A DNA stretch of 62,339 nt from Pedosphaera sp. GTDB taxonomy: Bacteria > Verrucomicrobiota > Verrucomicrobiia > Limisphaerales > JADLHS01. The first letter of the stretch is position 1, and each line of letters begins with the position of its first letter. The stretch lies in the NCBI GenBank assembly GCA_009695195.1, contig SIBJ01000014.1, positions 1 to 62,339 on the forward strand, given 5' to 3'. Below are positions 1 to 9,252 of this stretch, piece after piece. The position numbers and the translations under genes were made by a program. The notes beneath the pieces were generated by a model. That model ran no database searches. It saw only the letters and a program-made list of their open reading frames with translations, and was not told the origin of the DNA.

Positions 1-142
1 TCGGACAGCATTCCAATGTGCCCCAAAAACTGTCCGACCTCAGCCCGGAACACTGTCCGATATGAATCGGAACGGTGTCCGGCAGAAATTGGAACGCTGT
101 CCGACAGAAATCGGAATCACTGTCCGACAGCCCCCGGAATAC
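1..142. repeat. 22-23 bp tandem repeat array with an inverted partial copy
   Basis: Five consecutive units begin with TGTCCGA or TGTCCGG at 31, 54, 76, 98 and 121, so the period is 22-23 bp. The consensus is roughly TGTCCGACAGAAATCGGAAC. Each unit carries a small internal inverted repeat (TCCGA...TCGGA). Bases 1-15 are close to the reverse complement of the unit junction near 90-104, so an inverted partial copy sits at the window edge and the array probably continues to the left. It lies upstream of the pseudopilin gene at 253. No cas gene or CRISPR-like spacer structure is visible. Function is unknown; a protein-binding array or a fast-evolving intergenic repeat are both possible. Confidence 0.8.
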
Positions 143-252
143 GCAGGCCCGAGGCGGGTCGGGTCGTCCAACCGGCCAACGCGATGGCAAAAGCTCCATT
201 GCCACCGACGCCACGACCTGCTAAAAAATCAACGGCAGCCGTTTTAGTCCTT

Positions 253-1101
253 ATGAAAACATCCTTGCGCCGCACGCTGGTCATCGGCGGATTCACGCTG
301 ATCGAACTCCTCGTCGTCATCGCCATCATCGCGATCCTCGCCGCGATGCTGCTGCCGGCGCTGGCCAAGGCCAAGACGCGCGCCCAACGGATCAGTTGCC
401 TCAACAACACCAAGCAGATGGGCATTGGCACGCATATGTATGCGGGCGATGATGCGAAAGGCGCCTTCTCCTCCGCGGCCGATTACGGCGATGACGACCT
501 GAATTATTTTTATCCGCAATACGTGCCGAACGTCCGCAGCTTCGTCTGTCCCGCCACGCGGAATCATGTGATCGAAACCAATCCCGTCGCTATTCCGGTC
601 AATTACGCCGGCCCATACGGCGCGGGCTTCTCCGGGGTGCCGCTCTATCAGGAGCGATTGCATGGGGTGGCCACGTACCTTCCCAACTTGATTGACAACG
701 CCGCTGGCAAGAAAGGCACCATCGGCCACAGTTACGAAATCGCCGGCTACTTGAACGGCGCCACGACCGGCGGTACTTATCCCGGCCTGATGCTGCGCAA
801 GACCGAACAAAACATCAACGGCTACACGTACAAGCTCAACACCGGAAACCTGCAAATGAATTTTATCGGCCAGCGCGCCAGCCTCTCCGACATCTGGATC
901 ATTTACGACGCCGACGACAGGGACTTGAACGATCCAGCCGGACGGCAGAACAACGATTACCCCGACGCCGGCGACAACCACGGCAAAGACGGCGAGAACG
1001 TCGTCTTTTGCGATGGCCACGCCGCCTGGGTCACGCAGAAAACTTATTTGCGCTCCTGGTACCTGGGGACGGACGAGTACCATCCGCCGATCGTGCCCTA
1101 G
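253..1101 (+). CDS. Prepilin-type N-terminal cleavage/methylation protein (type II pseudopilin-like)
   Basis: The 282-residue protein starts with a short basic leader ([13 protein letters not shown]) followed by the type IV prepilin signature FTLIELLVV and a hydrophobic helix. A prepilin peptidase would cut after the glycine, and the Glu at +5 is present. The C-terminal part has an H-X10-DG arrangement (NHGKDG...FCDGH), close to the H-X9-DG tail of the large pseudopilin-like families of Verrucomicrobia, Planctomycetes and Lentisphaerae. I start at the ATG at 253. The frame is open back to 16, but that stretch translates the tandem repeat and has no prepilin leader. No secretion ATPase or other pilus gene is adjacent, so it is probably one of many orphan pseudopilins, exposed on the periplasmic side of the inner membrane or secreted. 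The exact role is unknown. Confidence 0.85.
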   Translation: MKTSLRRTLVIGGFTLIELLVVIAIIAILAAMLLPALAKAKTRAQRISCLNNTKQMGIGTHMYAGDDAKGAFSSAADYGDDDLNYFYPQYVPNVRSFVCPATRNHVIETNPVAIPVNYAGPYGAGFSGVPLYQERLHGVATYLPNLIDNAAGKKGTIGHSYEIAGYLNGATTGGTYPGLMLRKTEQNINGYTYKLNTGNLQMNFIGQRASLSDIWIIYDADDRDLNDPAGRQNNDYPDAGDNHGKDGENVVFCDGHAAWVTQKTYLRSWYLGTDEYHPPIVP

Positions 1102-1120
1102 CCGACGGCTCAGAAATGCC

Positions 1121-1218
1121 GGAGCGCGGGCTTCAGCCCGCTTCAACGGCGGCAAGCCAGTTGATATTACGGCCATCATCTGCCAATCGAAATTGAAGCG
1201 GCGTGAACGCCGCGCTCC
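1121..1218. repeat. Nested palindromic intergenic repeat (REP/MITE-like)
   Basis: The 26-base left arm at 1121-1146 (GGAGCGCGGGCTTCAGCCCG + CTTCAA) is almost the exact reverse complement of 1193-1218 (TTGAAGCGGCGTGAACGCCG + CGCTCC). Each arm also forms its own small hairpin (GCGGGCT/AGCCCGC and GCGGCG/CGCCGC). The roughly 46-base middle shows no other structure. The element fills the space between the pseudopilin and the cupin gene. It looks like a non-coding palindromic repeat of the REP or miniature-element class. Whether it is mobile cannot be told from one copy. Confidence 0.7.
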
Positions 1219-1248
1219 GTTCACCGGGAACATCCAACCAATCGCGCC

Positions 1249-1725
1249 ATGAAAAAAATCAACCTCGCCGCCGTGCCCGTTGAAGAAAGCCAATCGCCCA
1301 AAGGCCGCTACCGCCGTTTCTGCAAGGACATCACCGCCGCCATGCGCCAGACCAACGGCGAACGCCTCCGTCCGCTCGCGTGGCCCTTCGAGGTCGAACT
1401 CGTCCGCCTGCCGCCGCGCGCCCTCAACTACCCGCTCCACTCGCACACTGCGCAATGGGAGTTTTACCTCATCGTTTCCGGTCGCGGACAGGTGCGGACC
1501 CCGGCGGGCACCGTCGAGGTACGCGAAGGCGATTGCGTGGCGCATCCGCCGGGCGAGGCGCACCAATTGAGCAACACCGGCGCGACCGACCTCGTCTATT
1601 ACGTCATCGCCGACAACCCGCCCTCCGATGCCTGCCACTATCCCGACAGCGACAAATGGGCCTTGCCCGGCCAGGACAAACCCGTCCGCGTCCAATCGGC
1701 GGAATACTACGACGGCGAGGAGTGA
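1249..1725 (+). CDS. Cupin domain protein
   Basis: This is a 158-residue single-domain cupin. Motif 1 is visible around residues 63-85 (H-S-H...E-F-Y, then G-R-G), and motif 2 follows with G-D-C-V-A-H-P-P-G-E-A-H. The two early histidines, the glutamate and the late histidine would bind one metal ion. There is no signal peptide, so it should be cytoplasmic. Small stand-alone cupins include sugar isomerases, dioxygenases and sensing proteins, and nothing here decides between them. The ATG at 1249 is the first start in the frame. The gene stands alone between a palindromic repeat and a broken secreted-protein gene. Confidence 0.8.
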   Translation: MKKINLAAVPVEESQSPKGRYRRFCKDITAAMRQTNGERLRPLAWPFEVELVRLPPRALNYPLHSHTAQWEFYLIVSGRGQVRTPAGTVEVREGDCVAHPPGEAHQLSNTGATDLVYYVIADNPPSDACHYPDSDKWALPGQDKPVRVQSAEYYDGEE

Positions 1726-1800
1726 ACTGGCCGAAAGGGAAATCCTCGCCGGAATATTGGCTGGACATGGCGAGGCTTTTTGGTTTCCATCTGCCGGACA

Positions 1801-2070
1801 GTGAAATTGTTTTGTCGTTTGTCCGTTGTCGTTCCGGAGGTCCGGCGGTTTTCCCCATTCACCACTATCACGGCGCTGGCGTTCGTGGTTCTACTCTCCA
1901 CCGCTCGGGCCGATCCGCCCACGCAACCGCCCACCGCCGGCGCGGCGGCTTCGGCCCATTGGTCGGACCTCAAACCCGTCGTCGGTCAGGCGGGCGCGTT
2001 CGTGGAGAGCGCGGAGTTGATCAAGCTGGGCCCCGGCCAGCCGGTCGTGGCCCCGAGCGGCGACGGGTAG
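1801..2070 (+). pseudogene. Signal-peptide fragment of the secreted protein at 2086, cut off by in-frame TAG
   Basis: This frame runs from a GTG at 1801 (a TTG at 1780 is an alternative) and encodes a basic start, a hydrophobic core (ITALAFVVLLSTARA) and a likely signal peptidase site before DPPTQPP. It ends at a TAG at 2068-2070 after SGDG. The next codons (GKLIPVHYYH) are in the same frame and run straight into the large secreted-protein frame. The two frames therefore almost certainly were, or still are, one gene of 1801-5706. The cause is either a nonsense mutation or a base error. Without this part the downstream protein has no export signal. Confidence 0.65.
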
Positions 2071-2085
2071 GGGAAACTCATCCCG

Positions 2086-5000
2086 GTGCATTATTACCAC
2101 CGCAGCCCGAACGCGCAGGGCGCACTCGCCCGGCGGGATCCGGTGATACAAAACTCCGCTCCCGAGATCAACACGCCCACGCCGAACAACAGTTTCGACG
2201 GCATCAACAACCTTGACGGCTTCACGCCGCCCGACACCGTCGGCGCCATCGGCCCGAGCAATTACGTCCAGGCCGTCAACGTGCGCGTGCAGGTGTTCGA
2301 CCGCTTCACCGGCGCGGCGCAGACCACGGCGAACCCGATCAGCAGTTTGTTCACGAGTCTCGGCGGCGGCAGCTTGTGCGCCACGACCGATGATGGCGAT
2401 CCGGTGGTGCTTTACGATCAATACGCCGACCGCTGGTTGATCGCGCAGTTCGCCAACGCTTCCTCCACCACCGGCCCTTATTACATGGCCATTGCGGTCT
2501 CGAAGACCTCGGACCCGACCGGCGCGTACTACGCGTATTGTTTCCAGACGCCCAATGTGAGCGGTGGGAAATTTCCCGATTACCCGAAGATCGGCGTGTG
2601 GCCGGATGGTTATTACATGTCGGTGAACCAGTTCGACGGCGCCGGCAATACGTATCTGGGCGCGGGCGTGTATGCCTTCAATCGCGCGAAGATGCTCGCG
2701 GGCGATCCGACGGCGAACTTCATTTACTTCGATCTCAACGGCGTGGACTCGAATTTCTTCGGCCTGCTGCCCAGCAGCGTGGACGGACCGTTGCCGCCGC
2801 CGGGCACGCCGAATTATTTCGCGGTCCTCGACGGCGTCTCGCTCGGCAACACCAGCGACGCGCTGCACGTGTTTCAATTTCACGCGGACTTCGTTAACCC
2901 CAACCTCTCCACCTTTACCGAGCGAGCGGAAAGTCCCGTCAACGTGGCGGCGTTCACCGCGTTCAGCCCCAGCTCGCCGGGCGTGCCGCAGTCCGGCACG
3001 TCGCAACAACTCGACACGCTCGCGGACCGGTTGATGTTCCGGTTGCAGTATCGGAATTTTGGTTCGAATGAATCGCTCGTCGTGACCCACACCGCGACGG
3101 GCGGCAGCGGTCAGGCGGGGATCCGTTACTATCAATTGCGCCGCAATCTGCCCGGCGGAACTTTCGGCATCAACGAACAGGCCACCTACGCGCCGGATTC
3201 GTTGCACCGCTGGATGGGCAGCGCGGCGATGAATTACCGTGGCGATCTCGGCGTGGGCTACAGCGTTTCGAGCAGTTCGACTTTTCCCTCGATCCGTTAT
3301 GCCGCGCGGCTGGCGGGTGATGCACCCAACGGATTGTTTCAAGGCGAGGCCACGCTCATCACCGGCGGCGGTTCGCAGACCAGCACCGGCAACCGCTGGG
3401 GCGATTACAGTTGCATGACGCTCGACCCGACGGACGATTGCACGTTCTGGTTCACGACGGAATATTACGCCACGACGAGCACCGGCGGCTGGCGGACGCG
3501 CATCGGAAGTTTTTCGCTGCCCGGTTGCTCGCCCTCGCCACGCGCGACGATTCACGGCACCGTCACGAGCGGCTTGACCGGTCTGCCGCTCTCAAATGCC
3601 ATTGTGCGGACGGCCAGCGGATACTTCCGCGCGACCGCCGCGGACGGCAGCTATTCCATCACGCTTACGCCCGGCACGAATGATTTCACCGCGTTGTTCG
3701 CCGGCGTGGGGACGAACCTGCTCAACGCCGTCGTCATGACCAACGGCGAGTCGCGCGTTCAGAACTTTACGCTCGGAGCCATTACGCCGGTCATCACCTC
3801 CAACAATTGGTCGCTCGCCGCGGAGAGCTGCCTGCCGAACAACGCGCTGCTCGACCCTGGCGAAACCGTGACGATCAACTTCGCGCTGCGAAACACCGGC
3901 ACGGCGGACACCACAAATCTCGTCGCCACGTTGCAACCGACCGGCAGCGTCACCGCGCCAAGTTCGCCACAGAATTATGGCGCGCTCACCGCCGGCGGGA
4001 GCGCGGTCACCAATCCCTTCACGTTCACGGTCAGCGGCGTGTGCGGCGGCACGGTCACGGCGACGCTTCAGTTGCAGGATGGCGCGGCCTCGTTGGGCAC
4101 GGTGGTTTTCAGCCTTCACATTGGCAGCACCGGCGCCGGCTCGACGGCTGGCGCGAACCCCGCCAACATCACCATCAACGACGCCACCACGGCCTCGCCG
4201 TATCCGTCCACTGTCAACATTTCCGGCGTGTCCGGGAATGTCACCAAAGTCACGGTGACTCTTTCAAACATCAGCCACACGTTCCCGGATGACATTGACG
4301 TGCTGCTCGTCGGGCCGGCTGGCCAGTCGGTGGTTTTGATGTCCGACGTTGGCAGCGGCACGGACATCAGCGGAGTGACGCTCACGTTCGACGACAGCGC
4401 CGTGAGTTCGCTCCCGGACGCGAGCACACTTACAAGCGGAACTTACAAACCGACCAACATCACGGCGGGCGACGCGTTCCCGGCGCCGGCTTCCACCAGT
4501 TTGCTCGGCACAACACTCGCCGTGTTCAACGGTCAAAACCCGAACGGCACGTGGTCGCTCTACGTCGTGGATGACAGTTCGATTGACAGCGGCGCGCTGG
4601 GCGGTTGGTCGTTGAACATCACCGGTGACGTGCCGCTCTGCTGCGGCGACGTCGTCCCGCCTTCGATCTCCACGCAACCGCAAAGCCAGACGGTGCTCGC
4701 GGGTGCGGCGGTGAATTTCTTCGTCGTGGCCAGCGGGCAGTTGCCGTTGAGCTATCAATGGTATTTCAATTCCAATCCGATCGGCGGCGCCACGGCGAGT
4801 AATTACACCATCGCCAGCGCGCAACCGTCGGACGCGGGAAATTATTTCCTCGTCATCACCAACGAATCGGGCAGCGTGACCAGCGCCGTGGCGGCGCTCA
4901 CCGTGAATTCCGGCTTCACCGGAGTTTTGGCCGGCTGGGATGTGAACGGTCAAACTTCGTACGGCACTTCGCCGCTCGCTCCCTCCACGAATGCCGGCAA

Positions 5001-5706
5001 CATCACGGTCGTCGGCCTGACGCGCGGTAGCGGCGTGACGACTACTGGCAGCGCCGCTTCGCGCGCGTGGGGTGGCAATGGCTTCACCACCAGTTCAGCG
5101 GGCGCCGCCGTGACGGCCGTTGATTTGGCCACGTTCTCAATCACTGCGAACGCGGGCTACAAAGTCTCGTTCGCTTCGATCAGCAAGTTTGACTATCGCC
5201 GCTCGAGTTCCGGCCCCACCGATGGCGTCGTGCAGTATCAGGTCGGCGCCGGCGCGTTCACGGGCTTCGCAACCAACGCGTATGCATCCGGGAACGGCGG
5301 CCATTCGCTGGCGGCGATTGATCTCTCCGGTGTCGCGGCGCTCCAGAACGTCGGCCCCGGCACGAACGTCACGTTCCGCATCGTCAATTACAACGGCGCG
5401 GCCTCCGGGACGTGGTACATTTACGACGTGGCGAACAGCACCGCGTTGGATTTCGCCGTGACCGGCTCCATCGCGGCGGCAGCCGCACCGCCCGCGTCGC
5501 CGCCGACGTTGTCGCTGGTGGGCCTCACCGGAAATCAATTTCAATTCACGCTCACGGGCACGACCGGCTCGAGTTACGTCGTCGAAGTCGCGACCAACCT
5601 CCCGGCGGCGAACTGGATTCCCGTCCGCACCAGCACGGCCCCGATCTTGTTCACCGAACCGGCCACGAACGACCAGCGCTATTACCGCGGGCGGATTGCG
5701 CCGTAA
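2086..5706 (+). CDS. Large secreted multidomain protein (propeller-like N-part, P-domain, Ig-like); 5' end separated by a stop codon
   Basis: The 1206-residue frame opens at a GTG after the in-frame TAG at 2068-2070. Its signal peptide is in the fragment at 1801-2070. The N-terminal half (about 1-470) is a beta-rich region that may be a propeller. Next comes a carboxypeptidase-regulatory-like module (about 485-565: IHGTVTSGLTGLPLSNAIV), then a proprotein-convertase P-domain (about 685-845, with FPDDIDVLLVGPAG and NGTWSLYVVDD). An immunoglobulin-like domain follows (about 858-945: LSYQWYFN...DAGNYFLV), then a beta-sandwich and a C-terminal module ending in QRYYRGRIAP. No protease catalytic motif was found. 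The role is probably extracellular binding or adhesion; the substrate is unknown. If the TAG is real, the downstream part would lack secretion. Confidence 0.7.
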   Translation: MHYYHRSPNAQGALARRDPVIQNSAPEINTPTPNNSFDGINNLDGFTPPDTVGAIGPSNYVQAVNVRVQVFDRFTGAAQTTANPISSLFTSLGGGSLCATTDDGDPVVLYDQYADRWLIAQFANASSTTGPYYMAIAVSKTSDPTGAYYAYCFQTPNVSGGKFPDYPKIGVWPDGYYMSVNQFDGAGNTYLGAGVYAFNRAKMLAGDPTANFIYFDLNGVDSNFFGLLPSSVDGPLPPPGTPNYFAVLDGVSLGNTSDALHVFQFHADFVNPNLSTFTERAESPVNVAAFTAFSPSSPGVPQSGTSQQLDTLADRLMFRLQYRNFGSNESLVVTHTATGGSGQAGIRYYQLRRNLPGGTFGINEQATYAPDSLHRWMGSAAMNYRGDLGVGYSVSSSSTFPSIRYAARLAGDAPNGLFQGEATLITGGGSQTSTGNRWGDYSCMTLDPTDDCTFWFTTEYYATTSTGGWRTRIGSFSLPGCSPSPRATIHGTVTSGLTGLPLSNAIVRTASGYFRATAADGSYSITLTPGTNDFTALFAGVGTNLLNAVVMTNGESRVQNFTLGAITPVITSNNWSLAAESCLPNNALLDPGETVTINFALRNTGTADTTNLVATLQPTGSVTAPSSPQNYGALTAGGSAVTNPFTFTVSGVCGGTVTATLQLQDGAASLGTVVFSLHIGSTGAGSTAGANPANITINDATTASPYPSTVNISGVSGNVTKVTVTLSNISHTFPDDIDVLLVGPAGQSVVLMSDVGSGTDISGVTLTFDDSAVSSLPDASTLTSGTYKPTNITAGDAFPAPASTSLLGTTLAVFNGQNPNGTWSLYVVDDSSIDSGALGGWSLNITGDVPLCCGDVVPPSISTQPQSQTVLAGAAVNFFVVASGQLPLSYQWYFNSNPIGGATASNYTIASAQPSDAGNYFLVITNESGSVTSAVAALTVNSGFTGVLAGWDVNGQTSYGTSPLAPSTNAGNITVVGLTRGSGVTTTGSAASRAWGGNGFTTSSAGAAVTAVDLATFSITANAGYKVSFASISKFDYRRSSSGPTDGVVQYQVGAGAFTGFATNAYASGNGGHSLAAIDLSGVAALQNVGPGTNVTFRIVNYNGAASGTWYIYDVANSTALDFAVTGSIAAAAAPPASPPTLSLVGLTGNQFQFTLTGTTGSSYVVEVATNLPAANWIPVRTSTAPILFTEPATNDQRYYRGRIAP

Positions 5707-5787
5707 CTTTTGGCCGGCGTTTGGCGGCTTCAAACAAGTTTTCGGCGGCGCTGAAACCTTTCGCCGGAGCGGAGCGTCATTAACGGT

Positions 5788-7263
5788 ATGCTCACGCCCC
5801 TGTCTGCGCGGAAATGGAATTATTCCACGGCGGCGCATCTGTTGAATCGCGCCGGGTTCGGCGGCCCGCCGGCGGAAATCGAACAACTCGCCAAGCTCGG
5901 CCCGGAAAAGGCGGTCGCCCACTTCGTTGATTTCGAAAAGATTCCCGACGACACCGCTGATCCTGAATGGGCCAATCCCAATCCCAACCGGCTCGCGGAG
6001 ATGCAGACGATGCGGCAGGCGAGCGAGGAGGAACGGCGGATGAAGTTGCGCGAGGTTCAGCGCGGCCAGCGCGAGCAGGTCATGGAATTACGCGGCTGGT
6101 GGCTGCAACGGATGACGAAGGGGCCGCGACCGTTGCAGGAGAAGATGGTTCTCTTTTGGCACGGACATTTCGCGACGAGCACCGAGAAGGTTCGCGAAAC
6201 TTATTTGATGTGGCGGCAGAACGAGTTGTTCCGCCGCTTCGCCGTCGGCAATTGGCGCGAGCTGTTGCTGGAAGTCGGCCGCGACCCCGCGATGATGCTC
6301 TATCTCGACCAGGCGCAGAGCCGGAAGCAGCATCCGAACGAGAACTTCGCGCGCGAGGTGATGGAACTCTTCGCGCTGGGGGAGGGACATTACACCGAGA
6401 AGGACATCACCGAGGGCGCGCGGGCGCTCACGGGCTGGACGCTTGATCAAAGCCGGCAGCGGTTCGAGCATCGGCCATTCATTCACGATGACGGCGAGAA
6501 GACCATCTTCGGCAAAACCGGCAACTTCGACGGCGAAGATTTTCTGACCGCCGTCGCGAACCATCCGCAGACAAGTCGATTCATCACCACAAAGTTGTGG
6601 AATTTTTTCGCGGGCGAAACGCCGTCGGCTGAATTGACCACGGCGCTGGCCGATCTGTTTCGGAAAAACGGGAACAATTTCAAACCGCTGCTCCATGCGA
6701 TGTTTCGCAGCGAAGAATTCTACGCGGCGCACGTCATTCGCAATCAGGTCAAAAGCCCGGTGCAATGGCTCGTCAGCACGGTGCGGATGTTGGAAAGCGA
6801 ATTGCCGCCGGCGATGATGTGCTGGGGCCTCACGCGCAATCTCGGGCAGGATTTGTTCGCGCCGCCGAATGTTAAAGGCTGGGACGGCGGCTTGACGTGG
6901 ATCACGACGAACAATCTGCTCGCGCGCTACAACGAAGCCGCCGTGCTGGTGCAGGGCGACGCTTCGGTGATTGCCGGCGTCAACCTCGCGCCGAATCCCA
7001 ATGCGGAAAAGATGATCGCCAACCGGATGCGGAACCAGCGGCTCGCGCCAGTGGACGTGGAAAAGATTTTCACCGCCAAGGAACGGGGGGACAAGACGGC
7101 GTTGATCGCCGCGCTCGAAAAGCGGCTGCTGCAAGCGCCGTTGAAGGACAAACAAAAGGCCGCCCTGCGCGAGTATCTGGACTCCCAGGGCGAACTGGAC
7201 GCGGGCGACATCCGCAGCGCGATCCGGCTGGTGATGTCCACGCCGGAATTTCAACTCACCTGA
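5788..7263 (+). CDS. DUF1800 domain protein
   Basis: The 491-residue protein matches the DUF1800 family along its length. It starts with the AAHLLNRAGFG motif, has the conserved LQEKMVLFWHGHFATS segment near residue 115, and carries PNENFAREVMELFALG near residue 190 followed by the ALTGWTLD motif. The biochemical function of the family is not established. In Planctomycetes and Verrucomicrobia it is almost always encoded next to a DUF1501 gene, as here: the stop at 7263 is 3 bases before the next ATG, so the two are surely co-transcribed and probably translationally coupled. No clear signal peptide is visible. Confidence 0.9.
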   Translation: MLTPLSARKWNYSTAAHLLNRAGFGGPPAEIEQLAKLGPEKAVAHFVDFEKIPDDTADPEWANPNPNRLAEMQTMRQASEEERRMKLREVQRGQREQVMELRGWWLQRMTKGPRPLQEKMVLFWHGHFATSTEKVRETYLMWRQNELFRRFAVGNWRELLLEVGRDPAMMLYLDQAQSRKQHPNENFAREVMELFALGEGHYTEKDITEGARALTGWTLDQSRQRFEHRPFIHDDGEKTIFGKTGNFDGEDFLTAVANHPQTSRFITTKLWNFFAGETPSAELTTALADLFRKNGNNFKPLLHAMFRSEEFYAAHVIRNQVKSPVQWLVSTVRMLESELPPAMMCWGLTRNLGQDLFAPPNVKGWDGGLTWITTNNLLARYNEAAVLVQGDASVIAGVNLAPNPNAEKMIANRMRNQRLAPVDVEKIFTAKERGDKTALIAALEKRLLQAPLKDKQKAALREYLDSQGELDAGDIRSAIRLVMSTPEFQLT

Positions 7264-7266
7264 ATC

Positions 7267-8598
7267 ATGAAAGACGAACTCACATTGAAAACTCGGCGCG
7301 AGTTTCTGCGCACGACGGTGCTCGGCAGCGCGCTCTCGTGGACGGTGCCGACGTTTCTCGCGAACACGTTCGCCACCCTCAACGCGGACGCCGCGAATTC
7401 CGCGACGCAGATCGCCACCGGAAAGGATTCGACGATTCTCGTCGTGTTGCAAATGGCCGGCGGCAACGATGGGTTGAACACGATCGTTCCCTTCGCCAAC
7501 GATCACTACCGCAAAGCGCGCCCGCGCATCGGCCTGACGGAGAAACAGATTTTGCGCATCAACGATGACGTTGCTTTCAACCAAAGTCTCGCGGGTTTCA
7601 AGGAGCTTTACGACGGCGGGCAGTTGTCGGTGATCCAGGGCGTCGGTTATCCGAATCCGAACCGCTCGCATTTCCGCTCGACGGAAATCTGGCAGACGGC
7701 GAGCGACGCCGAGCGCTTTGAGACTTCCGGCTGGCTGGGGCGTTACTTCGACAACGCCTGCTCCGGCTGCGATCCCGAAGTGGCCGTGACCATCGGCGCG
7801 CAGATGCCGCAGGCGTTCGCGGCGAAGAACGCGAAGGGAATTTGCTTCAACAATCCACAGAGTTATCGCTTCCAGAAAGCCGACCAGCCTGGCCCTGGCG
7901 AAAACGACCTGATGGAAGCGTCGTATCGCAAACTGAACGACGTGGACGAAGCCCAGATGGAAAATTCCGGCGGCAGCATCGGCTCGCTGCACGGCGCGGC
8001 GAAGCACACCGGCTCCGCGCTCGACTTCATCGAGCGCACAGCGCTGGACGCGGAGTTGAGTTCCGCAAAGATTCGCGCCATTGCGGCGAAGGCGGAGAAC
8101 AAGGCCACCTACCCGCAATCTCAGCTCGCCAATTCGCTCAAGCTCGTCGCGAAGTTGATCGGTGGGGGAATGGCCACGCGGGTTTATTACGTCTCGCAGG
8201 GCGGCTACGACACGCACGGCAACCAGGCCGGCACGCACGACCGCTTGCTGGGGGATCTCGGCGGCGCGGTCAAGGCATTCGTGGACGATCTCAAGGCGCA
8301 GGGAAATTTTGAGCGCGTGCTGGTGATGACGTTCAGCGAATTCGGCCGGCGCGTTTCGGAAAATGCCAGCGGCGGCACCGACCACGGCGCCGCGGCGCCG
8401 ATGTTCGTCTTCGGAAACAAAGTGAAAGCCGGTTTGCTCGGCCAGCACCCCAATCTCGCGCCGACGGACCTGTTCCAAGGCGATCTGAAGTTCACGACTG
8501 ATTTTCGTAGTGTTTACGCGGGCGTGCTCGAAGGCTGGCTCAAAACCCGGAGCGCGCCGGTTCTGGGCGGAAAGTTCGAACCGCTCGGCCTGGTTTGA
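7267..8598 (+). CDS. DUF1501 domain protein with twin-arginine-type leader
   Basis: The 443-residue protein begins with a TRREFLRTTVLGSALSW leader that fits a Tat signal, so export of a folded protein to the periplasm is likely. The mature part has DUF1501 features: VLQMAGGNDGLNTIVPF near residue 60, GVGYPNPNRSHFRS near 130, GGYDTHGNQ near 315, and FSEFGRRVSENASGGTDHG near residue 355. DUF1501 is related to the alkaline phosphatase/sulfatase fold, but activity is not established. It is paired with the DUF1800 gene just upstream and followed by a strong hairpin terminator, so the two form a closed operon. Confidence 0.92.
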   Translation: MKDELTLKTRREFLRTTVLGSALSWTVPTFLANTFATLNADAANSATQIATGKDSTILVVLQMAGGNDGLNTIVPFANDHYRKARPRIGLTEKQILRINDDVAFNQSLAGFKELYDGGQLSVIQGVGYPNPNRSHFRSTEIWQTASDAERFETSGWLGRYFDNACSGCDPEVAVTIGAQMPQAFAAKNAKGICFNNPQSYRFQKADQPGPGENDLMEASYRKLNDVDEAQMENSGGSIGSLHGAAKHTGSALDFIERTALDAELSSAKIRAIAAKAENKATYPQSQLANSLKLVAKLIGGGMATRVYYVSQGGYDTHGNQAGTHDRLLGDLGGAVKAFVDDLKAQGNFERVLVMTFSEFGRRVSENASGGTDHGAAAPMFVFGNKVKAGLLGQHPNLAPTDLFQGDLKFTTDFRSVYAGVLEGWLKTRSAPVLGGKFEPLGLV

Positions 8599-8639
8599 GA
8601 CTGAGCGAGCGGAGAGTCGAGTTCCCGGTGGAAAAAAAG

Positions 8640-8667
8640 AAAGGCCGGACAACAGGTCCGGCCTTTT
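8640..8667. terminator. Intrinsic terminator of the DUF1800-DUF1501 operon
   Basis: There is a perfect 11-bp stem (AAAGGCCGGAC at 8640-8650 with GTCCGGCCTTT at 8656-8666) around a 5-base loop, followed by TTTT ending at 8667. An A-run precedes the stem, so it could also work in the other direction. It lies 41 bases after the DUF1501 stop codon. Confidence 0.9.
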
Positions 8668-8824
8668 CACGCTTGCGCCTGAGAACTGGCGCAGCAACAA
8701 CGAAGACAGATTAACCGAAGCGGTGTTTCCGCATAGTCCCCATTGCGGGGGACAGCCAGAGAGCTCGTCGGGTCAAACCGCGGAGTGAGTTGCCGTCCTT
8801 CGCGGCGGCGGTTAGGCTGACGGC

Positions 8825-9238
8825 ATGAGCGCATATTCCGTCAGCGGGGAGAAGGAAACGCAACTCGCCCAGCGCATGACCGCGCTCGGGGTGAGTGAGG
8901 CGGAGATCGAGGAAAGCTTCGTTCGTTCCGGCGGCCACGGCGGCCAGAACGTGAACAAAGTTTCCACCTGCGTCATGTTGTTGCACCGTCCCAGCGGCAT
9001 CTCCGTCAAATGCCAGAACACGCGCCAGCAGGGGATGAACCGGTTCATCGGCCGTCAGTTGTTGTTGGACAAGATCGAAGCCCAACGAAAAGGCCGTGCC
9101 GATGCCGAGCGCGCCCGCATCGAAAAGATCCGTCGCCAAAAACGCCCGCGCCCGCGTGGGGTGAAGGAACGGATGTTGGCGAACAAGGCGTATCACGCGG
9201 CCAAGAAAGCGGAGCGGCGGGGACGCGGATGGGATTGA
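8825..9238 (+). CDS. Peptide chain release factor-like protein (GGQ domain, ArfB/YaeJ type)
   Basis: The 137-residue protein is a stand-alone class I release-factor catalytic domain. The motif SGGHGGQNVNKVST (about residues 38-51) contains the GGQ tripeptide that triggers peptidyl-tRNA hydrolysis. It has no codon-recognition domain. The C-terminal third is strongly basic (many Lys/Arg from residue 78 on), like the ribosome-binding tail of ArfB, which rescues stalled ribosomes. It may be a rescue factor; release-factor paralogs of unknown role are the alternative. The gene is monocistronic and converges with the broken CPBP gene. Confidence 0.85.
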   Translation: MSAYSVSGEKETQLAQRMTALGVSEAEIEESFVRSGGHGGQNVNKVSTCVMLLHRPSGISVKCQNTRQQGMNRFIGRQLLLDKIEAQRKGRADAERARIEKIRRQKRPRPRGVKERMLANKAYHAAKKAERRGRGWD

Positions 9239-9252
9239 TGGGCTGAGCTGGT

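Noticed and set aside
1..142. CRISPR array
   Set aside because: Units follow each other directly with a 22-23 bp period and no spacers, and no cas genes are present.
244..1695. Long minus-strand open frame across the pseudopilin and cupin genes
   Set aside because: It is antisense to two genes with clear family motifs, has no motif of its own and is explained by high GC in the third codon position.
6088..8700. 870-codon minus-strand open frame
   Set aside because: It covers the DUF1800/DUF1501 pair in antisense; the product is Arg/His/Ala-rich with no recognisable domain.
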